This document shows positions 24,363 through 33,864 of a DNA stretch of 64,000 nt, piece after piece. The notes under the pieces are model-generated. The model did no database searches, had not been told where the DNA came from, and saw only the letters and a program-made list of their open reading frames with translations. The stretch is from Lentisphaerota bacterium (GTDB lineage Bacteria; Verrucomicrobiota; Kiritimatiellia; JAAZAB01). Within the stretch, counting starts at the first letter, position 1. Each line of letters begins with the position of its first letter. The translations under genes and the position numbers were made by a program. The stretch lies in contig JACPGM010000006.1 in the NCBI GenBank assembly GCA_016188985.1, positions 1-64,000 on the forward strand, written 5' to 3'.

Positions 24363-27300
24363 TCAGGCTGAACGCAGAGGGCGGCCCGCAAGCGTGGCGG
24401 AACGAATGGCCGCGGGATCGCCGGTAACAACACGCAGGGCGTTCCCTTCAATTTCCAGCTCGATAAATTCTATACGGGCGGCCAATTCGATAGCAAGGTA
24501 TTCTGCTTTAAAGCGCGTAGCGCGCGCCAGGGCCACCATCTGCGGCCGGCCGCGCTCATCGCGCCGAAGCACTGCCAGCTCGGCGTCAGTCTCGACCTCC
24601 CATTCGCGCTGCGCCACGAAGCCATCGCGCGTGGGCGCGTCCGTGTCAAGCGTGAGTAACAGGTCACGGCGTCCGTCGGCCAAGGTAGCCTCGATGGCCG
24701 CATGCCTGTCATCCAGCGCTGCGCCATCGGCGGCGTGCAAAGCCAGACGGCGGATGCCGGCCAGCACGCGTTGATTCGCGTAGGGTTCCAGCACGCCGAC
24801 GAAGGTCGTTGCCAGCGGCTCGTGTTCGGCGCGGTGGTGAACCAGGACGCGCGGGAACCAGCGTTCTTCGGTCGCATTGTAATGGCCGGCTATGGCCCAG
24901 GCCTCGCAGGTTGAGACTTCCGCGCCGGTAGTGAAGTCCGTATAACGCAGATGGATGTCTGCGCCGGGCGGTAGGTACCGAAAGATATCTTCCATAGCCC
25001 AATCCGTGCTCCACCCGGGTGCCGGCGCGGAATCCACCTGGAAATTGCGCATGGTGGATAGTTGGCCGTAACTGGGGGCTGGCGCCAGACGCAGACCGGA
25101 GACCACCAGCGTGCCGCAGGCGCCATGAACGAATTTGACATGATCGCGGCCGCCCTGCACGCGAAAGACGTCGAGCGCATAGGAGTCTTCCGGTGAAACG
25201 TCAACGCGCACAACGGTGCGCTCGAAACGGGCGGGAGCAAGCGCCAGCGCGCGCAAAGCGCGCACGCCATCCGGCGTATTATCAACGGATTGGATGATTT
25301 GGCCATCCACCTCGTGGCGCAGTGTGTCGCCCACGCACTCGCAGGCGATTTGGTGCGCGGCGTCTGGCCGGATGCGGTCGCCGGTTTGGCCGGCCTTCAA
25401 GCCGTGCACAAGTATTTTTGAGCCGCGGTTATTGTCGGACCCGAAACCAAAAAAAACGCCGGTGGCCCATACCGCCGAGCGCTGGAAGGCGTTGGGATCA
25501 GTCTTATCGTCGCCATCGTGGTCGCCCCAATCGGGCGCCTGCGCCAGCAGGAAGGCGCTCAAGTCGCAAGGCTGAGCGGTGGCGGCACGACCCTCAAACT
25601 CCAAGCGCACGTCGCCGCCAAAGCAACGATTGAGAACCAGCACGCCCTGGCCGATGAGCCAACCGTCTTCGATACGCCACTGGCCCTCGGCAACGCGCCA
25701 ATCAGCGCCGAGCGCCTCGCGCTGAAAATGATCTTCGAAGGCCAGCCGCCACATGGGCGGCGGAATCTCGGGATGCTGGACCAGGACGCGGACGGCGCGC
25801 ACGCGCCCGGGCGCGTGCAGATAGAGTCCGATTGCCCCATAGCCCGGTGCGCGGCACTTGGCCGGCGTGTGGAGCCAGCCATCGAGCAGCGCCTCGGGGC
25901 AGGCGGCGCTGATAGCTGCCACGGAATGTCCGTCGGCCCATAAGCGGCAGGCGCCCTGCAGCCGCGGGCCCCAGCCGGGACGCATGGCGTTATCCACCAC
26001 CACCGTATTATGCGCCGCCGGCTGGAGATACCAATGTACGCGCTCGCGATCGGCAACTTGCAGCGGCGGATAGCCGAGGTCCGGCATCAAATCGAGGCCC
26101 TTGGCGAATAAACCCAGATTGAGCGGGTCGGTGTGGCCATGCGTGCCGCCGCTGCCGTAATGCAACCAGAAGGCGTGTTCGCGCGCGCCCTGCCCGGAGC
26201 GTAAAATGGCAAGGTTCCAGATTGGTTTATTGACATTGCCCGCCTCGCCCGGCGTGCGGGGCAGGCGCGCGGCAAAGGCGCGCCGGAATGCTTCCGGATC
26301 CGGATGAAAAAAGTCGTAAGGCAAGTCTTTGGTTCTGCCGCCGCCGGCCTGGAGGAGCACGTGGCTATAGTCGTCGCCGGTCAGTTCGCTGAGCCGCCAC
26401 AGGAACGAGAACATTGACGGCGTCAGAACGTCGCATACCGGCTGCGTGCTCTTCACGCTGGTGGCCGAGCCCTCGGGCAAACTCTCGTCGGGACCCCGGC
26501 GGAAAACGACGCCGGCATAGTTGGTTACTTTGCCGCAAAACCATCCAGTGTCGCCCACGCGCGGGTAAAACTGCCGATCCATGCACCATGTGTCGAGGTG
26601 GAATCGCCACGTCTGGCGCAAGGCGGGATGGCGCCGGAGCAGGTCGGCCAGACTACCCGGCTCAATCATTTCCAACAGCGCGAGAAATTGGGCCAGGCTT
26701 TGAATGACGTAGGCGGAATAGCCCGCCAGCCCCTTCTCGCCGGTCAACCCATCCACCGCGGTGCCGCGCGCGACCATCTCATCGGCCATACGCAGCACGG
26801 TCGCGCGGTTGCCTGGCCAGTCGAGCGCGGCATGCAGCACGGCCAGGGCGATTTCGCGTCGCGGGTAATTCGAGTAGATTTTGCGCGGGTTTTGGAGCGG
26901 ATCGCGCAAGAGGCCGTCTTCGATATTACGGCAGATATCAGCCGGCGTCGCTTTGCTGCGCGCCAGGCTGAATGCCCGGCGTTGTCCTTCAAGGAAGTCG
27001 GCCAGCTCCTGATCGTGGAGCAAGGCCGGGCGGATGACGGCATAGGCCAAAGCCATTTGACGCGTCTCCTCGCAGGCATCGTGCCAGGTGGAGACGTAGC
27101 CCTCCGTCCGATAGATCTCGTGTACCCATGCCTGGCGGATATGATCGAAGCTTGGGTAAAGATCGGCCACGCGGTCGAGCAATACGGCCGCCTTATGAGC
27201 ATAGGCCTTCTCGCCGCTAATGGCATAGGCGTTGGCCAGGCAGCGGATGCCGCCTAACACCAGATGTTTCCATTGCCCGTAGATCAAGTAGGTTCCGATG

Positions 27301-27770
27301 AACCGCCAGCGCTTGCCGCTCTCAACATAGCCTTCGCCATCATCCACGCAAAAGCGATGGAGCGGGTCGGCCGGATCGGGATGCTCGGCGTTGAACAGCA
27401 ACTCGCGTTTGGCCAGAGCGGGGCTGAAAACGCCCTGCGCATCGAGGCCGGACTGATAGAAGGCATAAAAATCGTTTTTGGGAAAAGTTTCCTGGCAGTG
27501 CGGACAGAGGACCTTCCAAGGTTGCGTAAGACCGTTGATAATCCAGTTATACAAGGGCACAGGCCCTTTGCAGGCGGGACAATGGCCGCTCGTCCAGACG
27601 TTCCACGAGCGGGTCAAGGTTGGTCCATACATCAGGCTCCAGAGCTCCTCGTCAGCGCGTGCCAGCCAGGGCTGGGCGTCCGCGATCGCCAGGGTGGCCA
27701 TGCGCGCGCACCAGGGATCGCGTTGCACATTGCGCCGCAAGGTTTCGAGCAGGGTAGGGGTAAAAAGCAT
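24363..27770 (-). CDS. Heparinase II/III-like polysaccharide lyase with embedded LamG-like domain
   Basis: 1135 aa. A zinc-ribbon-like pair (CPAC at 64-67, CPHC at 89-92) lies in the N-terminal part, a helical toroid spans to about 500, and a heparinase II/III beta-sheet region follows with 'YGSGGTHGHTDPLNLGLF' (about 539-555) and 'AAHNTVVVDN' (about 585-594), the catalytic neighbourhood. From about 678 a concanavalin-like segment starts ('FEDHFQREALGADWRVAEGQWRIEDGWLIGQG') and runs to about 900; a beta-rich tail closes the protein. No signal peptide is visible, which is unusual for a secreted lyase. It probably cleaves uronate-containing glycans; the sulfatase upstream on the same strand supports a sulfated substrate. 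Substrate unproven. Confidence 0.82.
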   Translation of the reverse strand: MLFTPTLLETLRRNVQRDPWCARMATLAIADAQPWLARADEELWSLMYGPTLTRSWNVWTSGHCPACKGPVPLYNWIINGLTQPWKVLCPHCQETFPKNDFYAFYQSGLDAQGVFSPALAKRELLFNAEHPDPADPLHRFCVDDGEGYVESGKRWRFIGTYLIYGQWKHLVLGGIRCLANAYAISGEKAYAHKAAVLLDRVADLYPSFDHIRQAWVHEIYRTEGYVSTWHDACEETRQMALAYAVIRPALLHDQELADFLEGQRRAFSLARSKATPADICRNIEDGLLRDPLQNPRKIYSNYPRREIALAVLHAALDWPGNRATVLRMADEMVARGTAVDGLTGEKGLAGYSAYVIQSLAQFLALLEMIEPGSLADLLRRHPALRQTWRFHLDTWCMDRQFYPRVGDTGWFCGKVTNYAGVVFRRGPDESLPEGSATSVKSTQPVCDVLTPSMFSFLWRLSELTGDDYSHVLLQAGGGRTKDLPYDFFHPDPEAFRRAFAARLPRTPGEAGNVNKPIWNLAILRSGQGAREHAFWLHYGSGGTHGHTDPLNLGLFAKGLDLMPDLGYPPLQVADRERVHWYLQPAAHNTVVVDNAMRPGWGPRLQGACRLWADGHSVAAISAACPEALLDGWLHTPAKCRAPGYGAIGLYLHAPGRVRAVRVLVQHPEIPPPMWRLAFEDHFQREALGADWRVAEGQWRIEDGWLIGQGVLVLNRCFGGDVRLEFEGRAATAQPCDLSAFLLAQAPDWGDHDGDDKTDPNAFQRSAVWATGVFFGFGSDNNRGSKILVHGLKAGQTGDRIRPDAAHQIACECVGDTLRHEVDGQIIQSVDNTPDGVRALRALALAPARFERTVVRVDVSPEDSYALDVFRVQGGRDHVKFVHGACGTLVVSGLRLAPAPSYGQLSTMRNFQVDSAPAPGWSTDWAMEDIFRYLPPGADIHLRYTDFTTGAEVSTCEAWAIAGHYNATEERWFPRVLVHHRAEHEPLATTFVGVLEPYANQRVLAGIRRLALHAADGAALDDRHAAIEATLADGRRDLLLTLDTDAPTRDGFVAQREWEVETDAELAVLRRDERGRPQMVALARATRFKAEYLAIELAARIEFIELEIEGNALRVVTGDPAAIRSATLAGRPLRSA

Positions 27771-27808
27771 AATATCTTTCTAAGGTGGGCTGTTGCCCAC
27801 AACCCAGA

Positions 27809-27947
27809 ATCAACCACGGATTACACGGATTTCACGGATGGTAAGACCGTTGACGGCCGCGCCTACTCCGCCGTAGTAAAGCCCTTGGCTACGAAGGCTG
27901 GACCGGCGGCCGTCAACGGTCAGTGTTATCAGTGCTATCCGTGGTTC
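27809..27947. repeat. Two nested palindromic elements
   Basis: Outer arms AACCACGGAT (left) and ATCCGTGGTT (right) belong to the CCACGGAT family. Inside, GACCGTTGACGGCC (27845-27858) and GGCCGTCAACGGTC (27908-27921) form a perfect 14-bp inverted repeat enclosing CTACTCCGCCGTAG and CTACGAAGGCTGGAC, which recur at about 47070-47135. A TGGGCTGTTGCCCA hairpin lies at 27787-27800. Confidence 0.8.
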
Positions 27948-28022
27948 CCTCCTGCGCGGGTCCGCTTCAGGCGGAAAAAATCTTTTTTTTGTTTTTTATC
28001 GCGGTACCTGATGGATCAGGTA

Positions 28023-29540
28023 CTAATACTGGCACATCACGCGCGGCAAGGGATCGGTCTGGCTATGGACGGCTTCGATCAGTGTTGCCAGCAGGTCGTC
28101 CCGCAAAGCGCGCCGCGCGGGATCGTCAAACAGATCGCGCCGTTCGTCGGGATCTTGCGCCAGATCAAAAAGATGGCCGGTCCGATCACGCGGGTAATAA
28201 TTCAGCTTCGCGCCCGCCGTCCGCAGCGTCCAGCAATCCACAAAAGGGCCCCAGAGCGCCCGGTAGCTTTCCGTATAGGTCCAAGGGCGGCCAATCTGTT
28301 CCGACCTTGCCAGCGCGAGCGCCAGGTCATTACCCTGCATGCCGGCAGCCGGCGGCATGCCGGCCAGGCCGAGAATCGTCGGGGCGAGATCAATCGTCTG
28401 CGTCAGCCCGGTCAGGCGGCGTCCGGCCGGCAGTTGCCCGCGCCAACTGACAAAGCCGGGCGCGCGCAACAAGCAGTCATAATGGAAAGCGCCCTTGCGG
28501 AACAAGCCGTAATCGCCCAGAAATTCACCGTGATCCGCCGTGAACACAAAGAGCGTCCGCTCCAGATCTCCCGTTGCGGTGATGGCGGCGATCAGATGGC
28601 CTAAGGCGCGATCAATCATCGCGATCATGGCGTAATAGCAGGCGATCACCGCGCGGGTGTTTTCGGGCGTCACACCGCTGAAATCCGGCCATCTTTCGCG
28701 GAGCGACGCCGGCCAGCGCAACGCGCCCGTATCGGCGTAACGGGGCAGCGGCATGGCGTCCGGCGGAAAAAGTCGGAACAGTTCCTCGGGTGGCGCGAAC
28801 GGCGGATGCGGATCGGTGAACGAGACGTGAAGAAAACATGGACCCTCGGCATGGCGCGCGCTGAAAAAATCCGCCGCCGATTGCGCGATAAATATCGAGG
28901 GATGCAGATCAGGCGGGAGTATGGTGGGGCCGACGTCCGGCAACCCGTGCGCGGCTTCAGCGCACAGACGGCGCCAACCCGGCCAAGGCGCCCATGGCCG
29001 CTCAGGCAGGCGCGCCGCCAGCGACGCGTCGCGCGCGCGCAGCCAATCGCGGTATTCACCCCAAAGCAGATCTTCATGGCCCACCACATGCTGAAAACCA
29101 TAATTACGCTTGCACGGGTCGTCCGGCATCGGCGGCAGGCCGGCGGCTTCGAGAAACACTCGCGCGTCGCTGATCGTGCGGTCGCTGCCCAGGGTTTTCA
29201 AGGTATATTCCTGAGGGGTCAGGTGTAGTTTGCCGAACAGGCCGGTCCGATAGTCGGCGTGCTGAAGGATTTCCGCCAGCGTAACCTCGCGCGGGTCCAG
29301 CAACGGACTGCCGCCGCCCATGCGCGCGGTGCGCGGATAACGGCCGGTTAGGAGGCTGGCGCGACTCGACATGCAGACGGGGGCTTGTACGAACAGGTTC
29401 TCGAACACCGTGCCGGCGCGCGCCAGCGCGTCCAGGTTGGGCGTGCGCGCCAGGCGGTTGCCCATGAAGCCTAAGGCATCCGTGCGCAACTGATCGCACA
29501 GAATGAGAACAATATGCGGCAGATTTTTTGGCGCCGTCAT
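28023..29540 (-). CDS. Type I sulfatase
   Basis: About 505 aa from the ATG at 29540 (MTAPKNLPHIVLILCDQLRTD); the longer ORF-track start runs into a MITE and is rejected. N-terminal metal site (ILCDQLRTDALG), then the active-site Cys in 'PVCMSSRASLLTGRYP' (Cys56), and 'VFTADHGEFLGDYGLFRKGAFHYDCLLRAP', the conserved second metal-site region. Type I sulfatases need a formylglycine made from this Cys; the standard recognition motif is C-x-P/A-x-R, but here position three is Ser. No signal peptide is evident. It removes sulfate from glycans and neighbours the lyase gene on the same strand. No maturase gene was seen in the window. Confidence 0.85.
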   Translation of the reverse strand: MTAPKNLPHIVLILCDQLRTDALGFMGNRLARTPNLDALARAGTVFENLFVQAPVCMSSRASLLTGRYPRTARMGGGSPLLDPREVTLAEILQHADYRTGLFGKLHLTPQEYTLKTLGSDRTISDARVFLEAAGLPPMPDDPCKRNYGFQHVVGHEDLLWGEYRDWLRARDASLAARLPERPWAPWPGWRRLCAEAAHGLPDVGPTILPPDLHPSIFIAQSAADFFSARHAEGPCFLHVSFTDPHPPFAPPEELFRLFPPDAMPLPRYADTGALRWPASLRERWPDFSGVTPENTRAVIACYYAMIAMIDRALGHLIAAITATGDLERTLFVFTADHGEFLGDYGLFRKGAFHYDCLLRAPGFVSWRGQLPAGRRLTGLTQTIDLAPTILGLAGMPPAAGMQGNDLALALARSEQIGRPWTYTESYRALWGPFVDCWTLRTAGAKLNYYPRDRTGHLFDLAQDPDERRDLFDDPARRALRDDLLATLIEAVHSQTDPLPRVMCQY

Positions 29541-29627
29541 TGGGAGCCTGCCACGCGCCCGGCGGCGATCTGCGCCCGCGCGAGTGGTCGGTGGCCTGCC
29601 AAGAATGTGGACAGGTTTATTTAGATC

Positions 29628-29764
29628 GTAACTGTTCGGGTCGTCGAGAAATGCAACTACGAAACACGCGAAAGGCACGAAAATGGTAATGGAAATTGCA
29701 CCCAAGTTTCGCGTATTTTGCGCATTTCGTAGTTAATTGTGTTCTCAGATAGCTGAGTAGTTAC
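29628..29764. mobile_element. MITE-like element, family A, inserted at the comM 3' fragment
   Basis: Ends GTAACTGTTCGGG and CTGAGTAGTTAC. TTTAGATC flanks it on both sides (29620-29627 and 29765-29772), a perfect 8-bp target duplication. The right-hand TTTAGATC is the start of the comM 3' copy. The interior (ACTACGAAACACGCGAAAGG; TTTCGCGTATTTTGCGCATT) matches 17904-18139 without that copy's GC-rich insert. Confidence 0.88.
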
Positions 29765-29838
29765 TTTAGATCCAGAATTGACGATCCAGGGTTCGGTACT
29801 GGATGGCCTCGGCAATATGTTCGCTTTCGATTTGATCT
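29765..29838. repeat. 74-bp direct repeat, left copy (comM 3' end fragment)
   Basis: Identical to 33865-33938, which is the last 73 bases of comM plus one base. It starts TTTAGATCCAGAATTGACGA and ends TCGATTTGATCT. It borders the left side of the AT-rich island; the distance between copies is 4100 bp. No other gene was seen in 29541-29946. Confidence 0.92.
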
Positions 29839-29946
29839 ATAACAGGATTGAAGGTCCTTATGAATATCAGCGCCATGTTTCAATAATATGGCAAAGTTAT
29901 TTGTTTGATTGCATACTCTCTGTATCCAACATGTTGGTGCATATTT

Positions 29947-32900
29947 TCATCGTTTGCCGTTCCAGGGGAACCTGTATTGGCTTTCACTATGCGACCAGAA
30001 ACCACTAAAACTGTTTAGGTCTGGTGAGAATTCCATGGATAAATTTCCACCACCAAATTGATCTTGCCATTTACAGACGACAGTTCTGTCGTTGAGCAAT
30101 CTGAACTCTGTGAGTTCGCCCTTGACCAATCCGTCTTGATCTCTGAATTCGTATGATCCTGTCAATGCAGTTCCATCTTGGCACAGAATTGTTTTTCCTG
30201 GACAAGATTGGATGCCACTAAATACGATGCTTGTGTAACTGCCGGCCAGGTCAAACAGCGATATGTTTGTTTGTGTTTGAACTGCATTGTTCTGATGATA
30301 ACGGACTTCGCTGGGTTCAGCGTCTTTTGACTTTATCAAGGCGTTTGTGCTTGCTTCAGGATTAAGATTCAAAATCCAAGTACCGACACTATTCGCAACG
30401 GCCAGTTTTTGACCGTTATCAAACGCATGCAATAAGGTAAAGTCATCGAATGAATGTCCTGAAGACGTTTTAATCGGGGGCAATAATTCTAGCGTGCCAT
30501 TGGAAAGTACACGGCTGAATGGCTTAACAAACCAAACGCTACCATGGATTATTATTTCAGGGCAGGCCCATTGTGCTATGCGACTGGTATAAACGGTGGA
30601 GCTATCTTCTTTAACGACGCCTAACTTTAAATCTTCCGGATCGATAGGGTATTGCAAGAAGCCAGCCTCTTTAGAATTCGCCCGTGCAGGATCACCAACG
30701 CCGAATTTACTGCCCGTCACTCGCGCTACCCGCGCAGTATCCGTGCGAAGGTCATACTCCAAGGACCAGTCACGTGTTATAATGAGGAAATGTTCCTCAT
30801 CTATAGGTTGAGTCCAGCTTTTCTGGCCCCACAGTCCGGGTATTTTTTTCATAACCTGAGTTTTAATATCCATTTGCCAAAGGCCGGAGGCTTCTACCAT
30901 GAAAACAATGCGCCCTCTGTTTGAATCGGGAATAATATAATCAATGTCAAATCGCGTGACTTTATCTAATGGTGTTTCACTTTGACGTCTACGATTGGTT
31001 GCGATTGTATTTATTTGGCGATTGCTTAAATCGCAGGCTATCAGGAAGGAGGTGTTATCGTCTTTTGCATCACCGGTGTTGGGAGATTGATTAAGGCCGA
31101 TATAAAGAACATTGCCGAGAATGCCAATAGAGTTGACCCATCGCGCCGGCAAACCGGTTTCTTCTGTAAGTCGCCATGGTGGACTTCCATCCAGCGGAAT
31201 AACCACAATTCCATTATTATGTGTGCCGATACAATAATAATTCGCATTAGCACAGGCAGAACTTATTGTTTTTAATTGCCAATTCCTTGGCATGGATCCA
31301 ATGATTTGTGGCGCACCGCCTGTTAAAGGGATTCGCATTACTTGAAGAAAGCGCTCGTTTTTTTGATCTGCAAGTGCAATTACATCTTTGCCAAGAATAA
31401 CGCAAGATATCAGACTGCCTTTACCGTCAAGATCGAGCAGAGCTGTTTCTTTATTCCATAATTTAACATTAGCGACTCTATTGGTTGCAAAAGGTGTAAA
31501 TTGCGTCAATTGACTTTGCAGAAATGAAGGGGGTGTCATGCTTTGTTGATTATAAAAATCGGTTGTCCTTATACAAAGATTATAAAGTTTGGAACCGAAC
31601 TTCGAGAGGTTTTCTTTTTGGAAACGAAACCGATAAAGAATGTCTTCAATAACATCATTCCGATCGAGCATGAATTGCCATAGTTCGATATAATAAGCAC
31701 CACAATGGTTTTCGTTAGCCGCGCGTATTAAGTCAAACCACGCGTAATATGCTCTTTTACGGCGTTGAAGGCCGGGTTCGTCTTCGCTATCTTCAGTAAT
31801 AAGCCGCTGTATAAGTTGCTGAATATCAATAATATGCCGCGCCGTAGATTCGTTTGGCTTTTTGGCAAGGTTTATTTCCTGGTGCAGTTGTCCAATCTTG
31901 GCATATATGCGCACAATAGATTCAGGGTGTTGCTGCATTGCGCTATAAAGCGATTGATTTGTATGTGGCAAAGCGATTAGTTCCCAAAGCACGCTGTTGC
32001 CAATTGTAGAAGCACAGGTGTTAATACATTGCATTGTATCGCCGGGGCTGGCAATAAAAGGGCCATCCAATTCGGTTCCTGGCAAAGGCGTGAGCGGGCC
32101 CCTGTCAAAGCCGCGGATTTTCAAAGCAGCCAGCCATTTCAAGCCCAAGGATTCTTGACGTTGAAGGCGCTCTTTTTGATCCGGATAAAAAAGCAGTAGC
32201 AAGTCTTTAATTCTGTTGCAAAACCGCCGCTCGGATAAATACCATGACAGAGTATTCATGGCAAAAGCATCCGTTGGCGCCATGGCAGCCCAGCGATCAA
32301 TAACAGCATCGGTATACTTCCGGCTGGTAAGAAAAAGTTCCTTCGTTTCCGGTGTCGGGCGGGGGTATTTGTGTTTACCCATAAATAACCGGGGACGCCA
32401 TAGATTATACAAACGCTCGTGGAATCCCCGCCACTCGATCATCAAGTGAGCGACAAAGGCGGCCGAATCGGTAATGTTCGTTGATTCAAGAGAATCAATC
32501 CTGGTTAGAATCGCTTCCTTTGCCAAACCAAGGCCTTCTTGATATTGAGTTTCATTGCGTGTCATTGAGTCATGAGTAAATAATTCCTGAGCCAATGCCA
32601 TCTGATATAAGACTCGCTTGATGACGAAATCCCGTGATGGGAATAACGCATAAGCTGCGTTAACTGCCGCAAGGGCCTCGGCAAATTGATTTTTATTAAA
32701 CAGATAGTCGGATTCTTTGCCAAAGCAAATTGCCTCCAACCGTTGGTCTATGACAGATTGAGGCGCCCGTTTGCCAAGAATTTCAATAATTTTAGTACCG
32801 AGTATCTGTGCCAGCTTTTCTGGATGCGCCGCGTCTGCTGACGCTATAAGATTAGTGATTATCGTGCCGCTAAAATTGCACAACGCTACATTAACGGTAA

Positions 32901-33654
32901 TACAATTCGTTCCGTTCTTCTGAAAATCGCTGGCCACGGTTATTGTTGACCCCAACAACTGCGCGGTAGCTTGACAAGGGGTCAACATGTTTTCCCTGTT
33001 GATTCTATCTAATAGCCGGCGCTCTAACACGCTGATTTCAGGGGATTGGATAAGATAGCGCTCCAGCAGGCGATTAATAGTCCGACAAAGAACACTTTGA
33101 TTCGGTGGCAGATCGATATTATGTTCGGGTAAAAAACAGACAGTTGATATTTGCTCTTTATATTTTAGCGCCACTCGCTTTTGTTGGGCTTCTCTTATGG
33201 ACTTTACCGTTAACTGAAGCTTTTGGTTGAAATCTTCAGGCAATGGAACATCTACCAGTCTTGCTCCCGTTGCAGCATCGAAAGCAATCAAGTCGTAAAT
33301 AAGATTATCAGCGGGATCAAATCCAAAGAACGCAAAGATATCAGCACGTAAAATAGTTCCCAGAGCAACTGCCTGAGACGGATCAATTGCTCCTTGAAGC
33401 ACTAGTTTCTGCTCCTGAAGAATACGCTCGATTTCTTGTCGTTCCACTAATTCGCAGCCACATGCGGTGAGTTGTATCGTGGCCATGTCCAGTAGCTTAT
33501 TGACGTTCTCGTTACCGAGGCTGCTAACTAAAGCAACACGGCCCGTTATCATGGTATAATGATTTGTTTCCATTAAAGGCAGAGAGGCGGCCAGCATGGT
33601 AGGGGGCGTAAACCATGTCATAACAGCGGATAAAAAAAATAATCGAATGATCAT
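29947..33654 (-). CDS. Large exported protein: CsgG-like N-terminal domains plus propeller-like region
   Basis: 1235 aa, family not firmly recognised. A signal peptide is likely (MIIRLFFLSAVMTWFTPPTML). Residues about 35-130 ('VALVSSLGNENVNKLLDMATIQLTACGCELVERQEIERILQEQ') have the CsgG/LpoB-like pattern of a periplasmic curli-assembly-type fold; a second, similar region follows at about 165-310 ('RLLERYLIQSPEISVLERRLLDRINRENML'). Then comes a helical stretch ('FNKNQFAEALAAVNAAYALFPSR') and, from about 740, beta-rich sequence with repeated 'CVILGKDVIALADQ', 'YYCIGTHNNGIVVIPLDG' and 'NVLYIGLNQSPN' segments, suggesting a beta-propeller. The last 100 residues look like an isolated beta-sandwich. 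Base composition is clearly AT-richer than the neighbours, which with the flanking repeats suggests transfer. Function unknown. Confidence 0.75.
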   Translation of the reverse strand: MIIRLFFLSAVMTWFTPPTMLAASLPLMETNHYTMITGRVALVSSLGNENVNKLLDMATIQLTACGCELVERQEIERILQEQKLVLQGAIDPSQAVALGTILRADIFAFFGFDPADNLIYDLIAFDAATGARLVDVPLPEDFNQKLQLTVKSIREAQQKRVALKYKEQISTVCFLPEHNIDLPPNQSVLCRTINRLLERYLIQSPEISVLERRLLDRINRENMLTPCQATAQLLGSTITVASDFQKNGTNCITVNVALCNFSGTIITNLIASADAAHPEKLAQILGTKIIEILGKRAPQSVIDQRLEAICFGKESDYLFNKNQFAEALAAVNAAYALFPSRDFVIKRVLYQMALAQELFTHDSMTRNETQYQEGLGLAKEAILTRIDSLESTNITDSAAFVAHLMIEWRGFHERLYNLWRPRLFMGKHKYPRPTPETKELFLTSRKYTDAVIDRWAAMAPTDAFAMNTLSWYLSERRFCNRIKDLLLLFYPDQKERLQRQESLGLKWLAALKIRGFDRGPLTPLPGTELDGPFIASPGDTMQCINTCASTIGNSVLWELIALPHTNQSLYSAMQQHPESIVRIYAKIGQLHQEINLAKKPNESTARHIIDIQQLIQRLITEDSEDEPGLQRRKRAYYAWFDLIRAANENHCGAYYIELWQFMLDRNDVIEDILYRFRFQKENLSKFGSKLYNLCIRTTDFYNQQSMTPPSFLQSQLTQFTPFATNRVANVKLWNKETALLDLDGKGSLISCVILGKDVIALADQKNERFLQVMRIPLTGGAPQIIGSMPRNWQLKTISSACANANYYCIGTHNNGIVVIPLDGSPPWRLTEETGLPARWVNSIGILGNVLYIGLNQSPNTGDAKDDNTSFLIACDLSNRQINTIATNRRRQSETPLDKVTRFDIDYIIPDSNRGRIVFMVEASGLWQMDIKTQVMKKIPGLWGQKSWTQPIDEEHFLIITRDWSLEYDLRTDTARVARVTGSKFGVGDPARANSKEAGFLQYPIDPEDLKLGVVKEDSSTVYTSRIAQWACPEIIIHGSVWFVKPFSRVLSNGTLELLPPIKTSSGHSFDDFTLLHAFDNGQKLAVANSVGTWILNLNPEASTNALIKSKDAEPSEVRYHQNNAVQTQTNISLFDLAGSYTSIVFSGIQSCPGKTILCQDGTALTGSYEFRDQDGLVKGELTEFRLLNDRTVVCKWQDQFGGGNLSMEFSPDLNSFSGFWSHSESQYRFPWNGKR

Positions 33655-33733
33655 CTTTAAAATTTACAAAGGGCGAATTACAAGCCCGATTTTGTTGTAT
33701 TTTAACGTGGTTTCAGTTCCAGATGTCTTATGT

Positions 33734-33864
33734 CGATTCCGCTGAAAAAGTCGGCGGACGACACGGAGGTCGTCCCTCCATTGGTCAATTCAGGCCGGTT
33801 ATTGCGATTTTTGGAGGGTCGGGATCCGTCCCGACCGTTTGTAAATGGACTTTTTCAGCGGAAT
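33734..33864. mobile_element. MITE-like element, family B
   Basis: 131 bp with perfect 17-bp terminal inverted repeats, ATTCCGCTGAAAAAGTC and GACTTTTTCAGCGGAAT. The interior has hairpins (GACGACACGGAGGTCGTC; GGTCGGGATCCGTCCCGACC). The right end abuts the comM stop region directly. No target duplication was found and no second copy was seen in the window. Confidence 0.75.

Noticed and set aside
27264-28604. 446-aa plus-strand ORF across the lyase and sulfatase
   Set aside because: It spans two real genes on the opposite strand and a palindromic repeat, and shows no family features.
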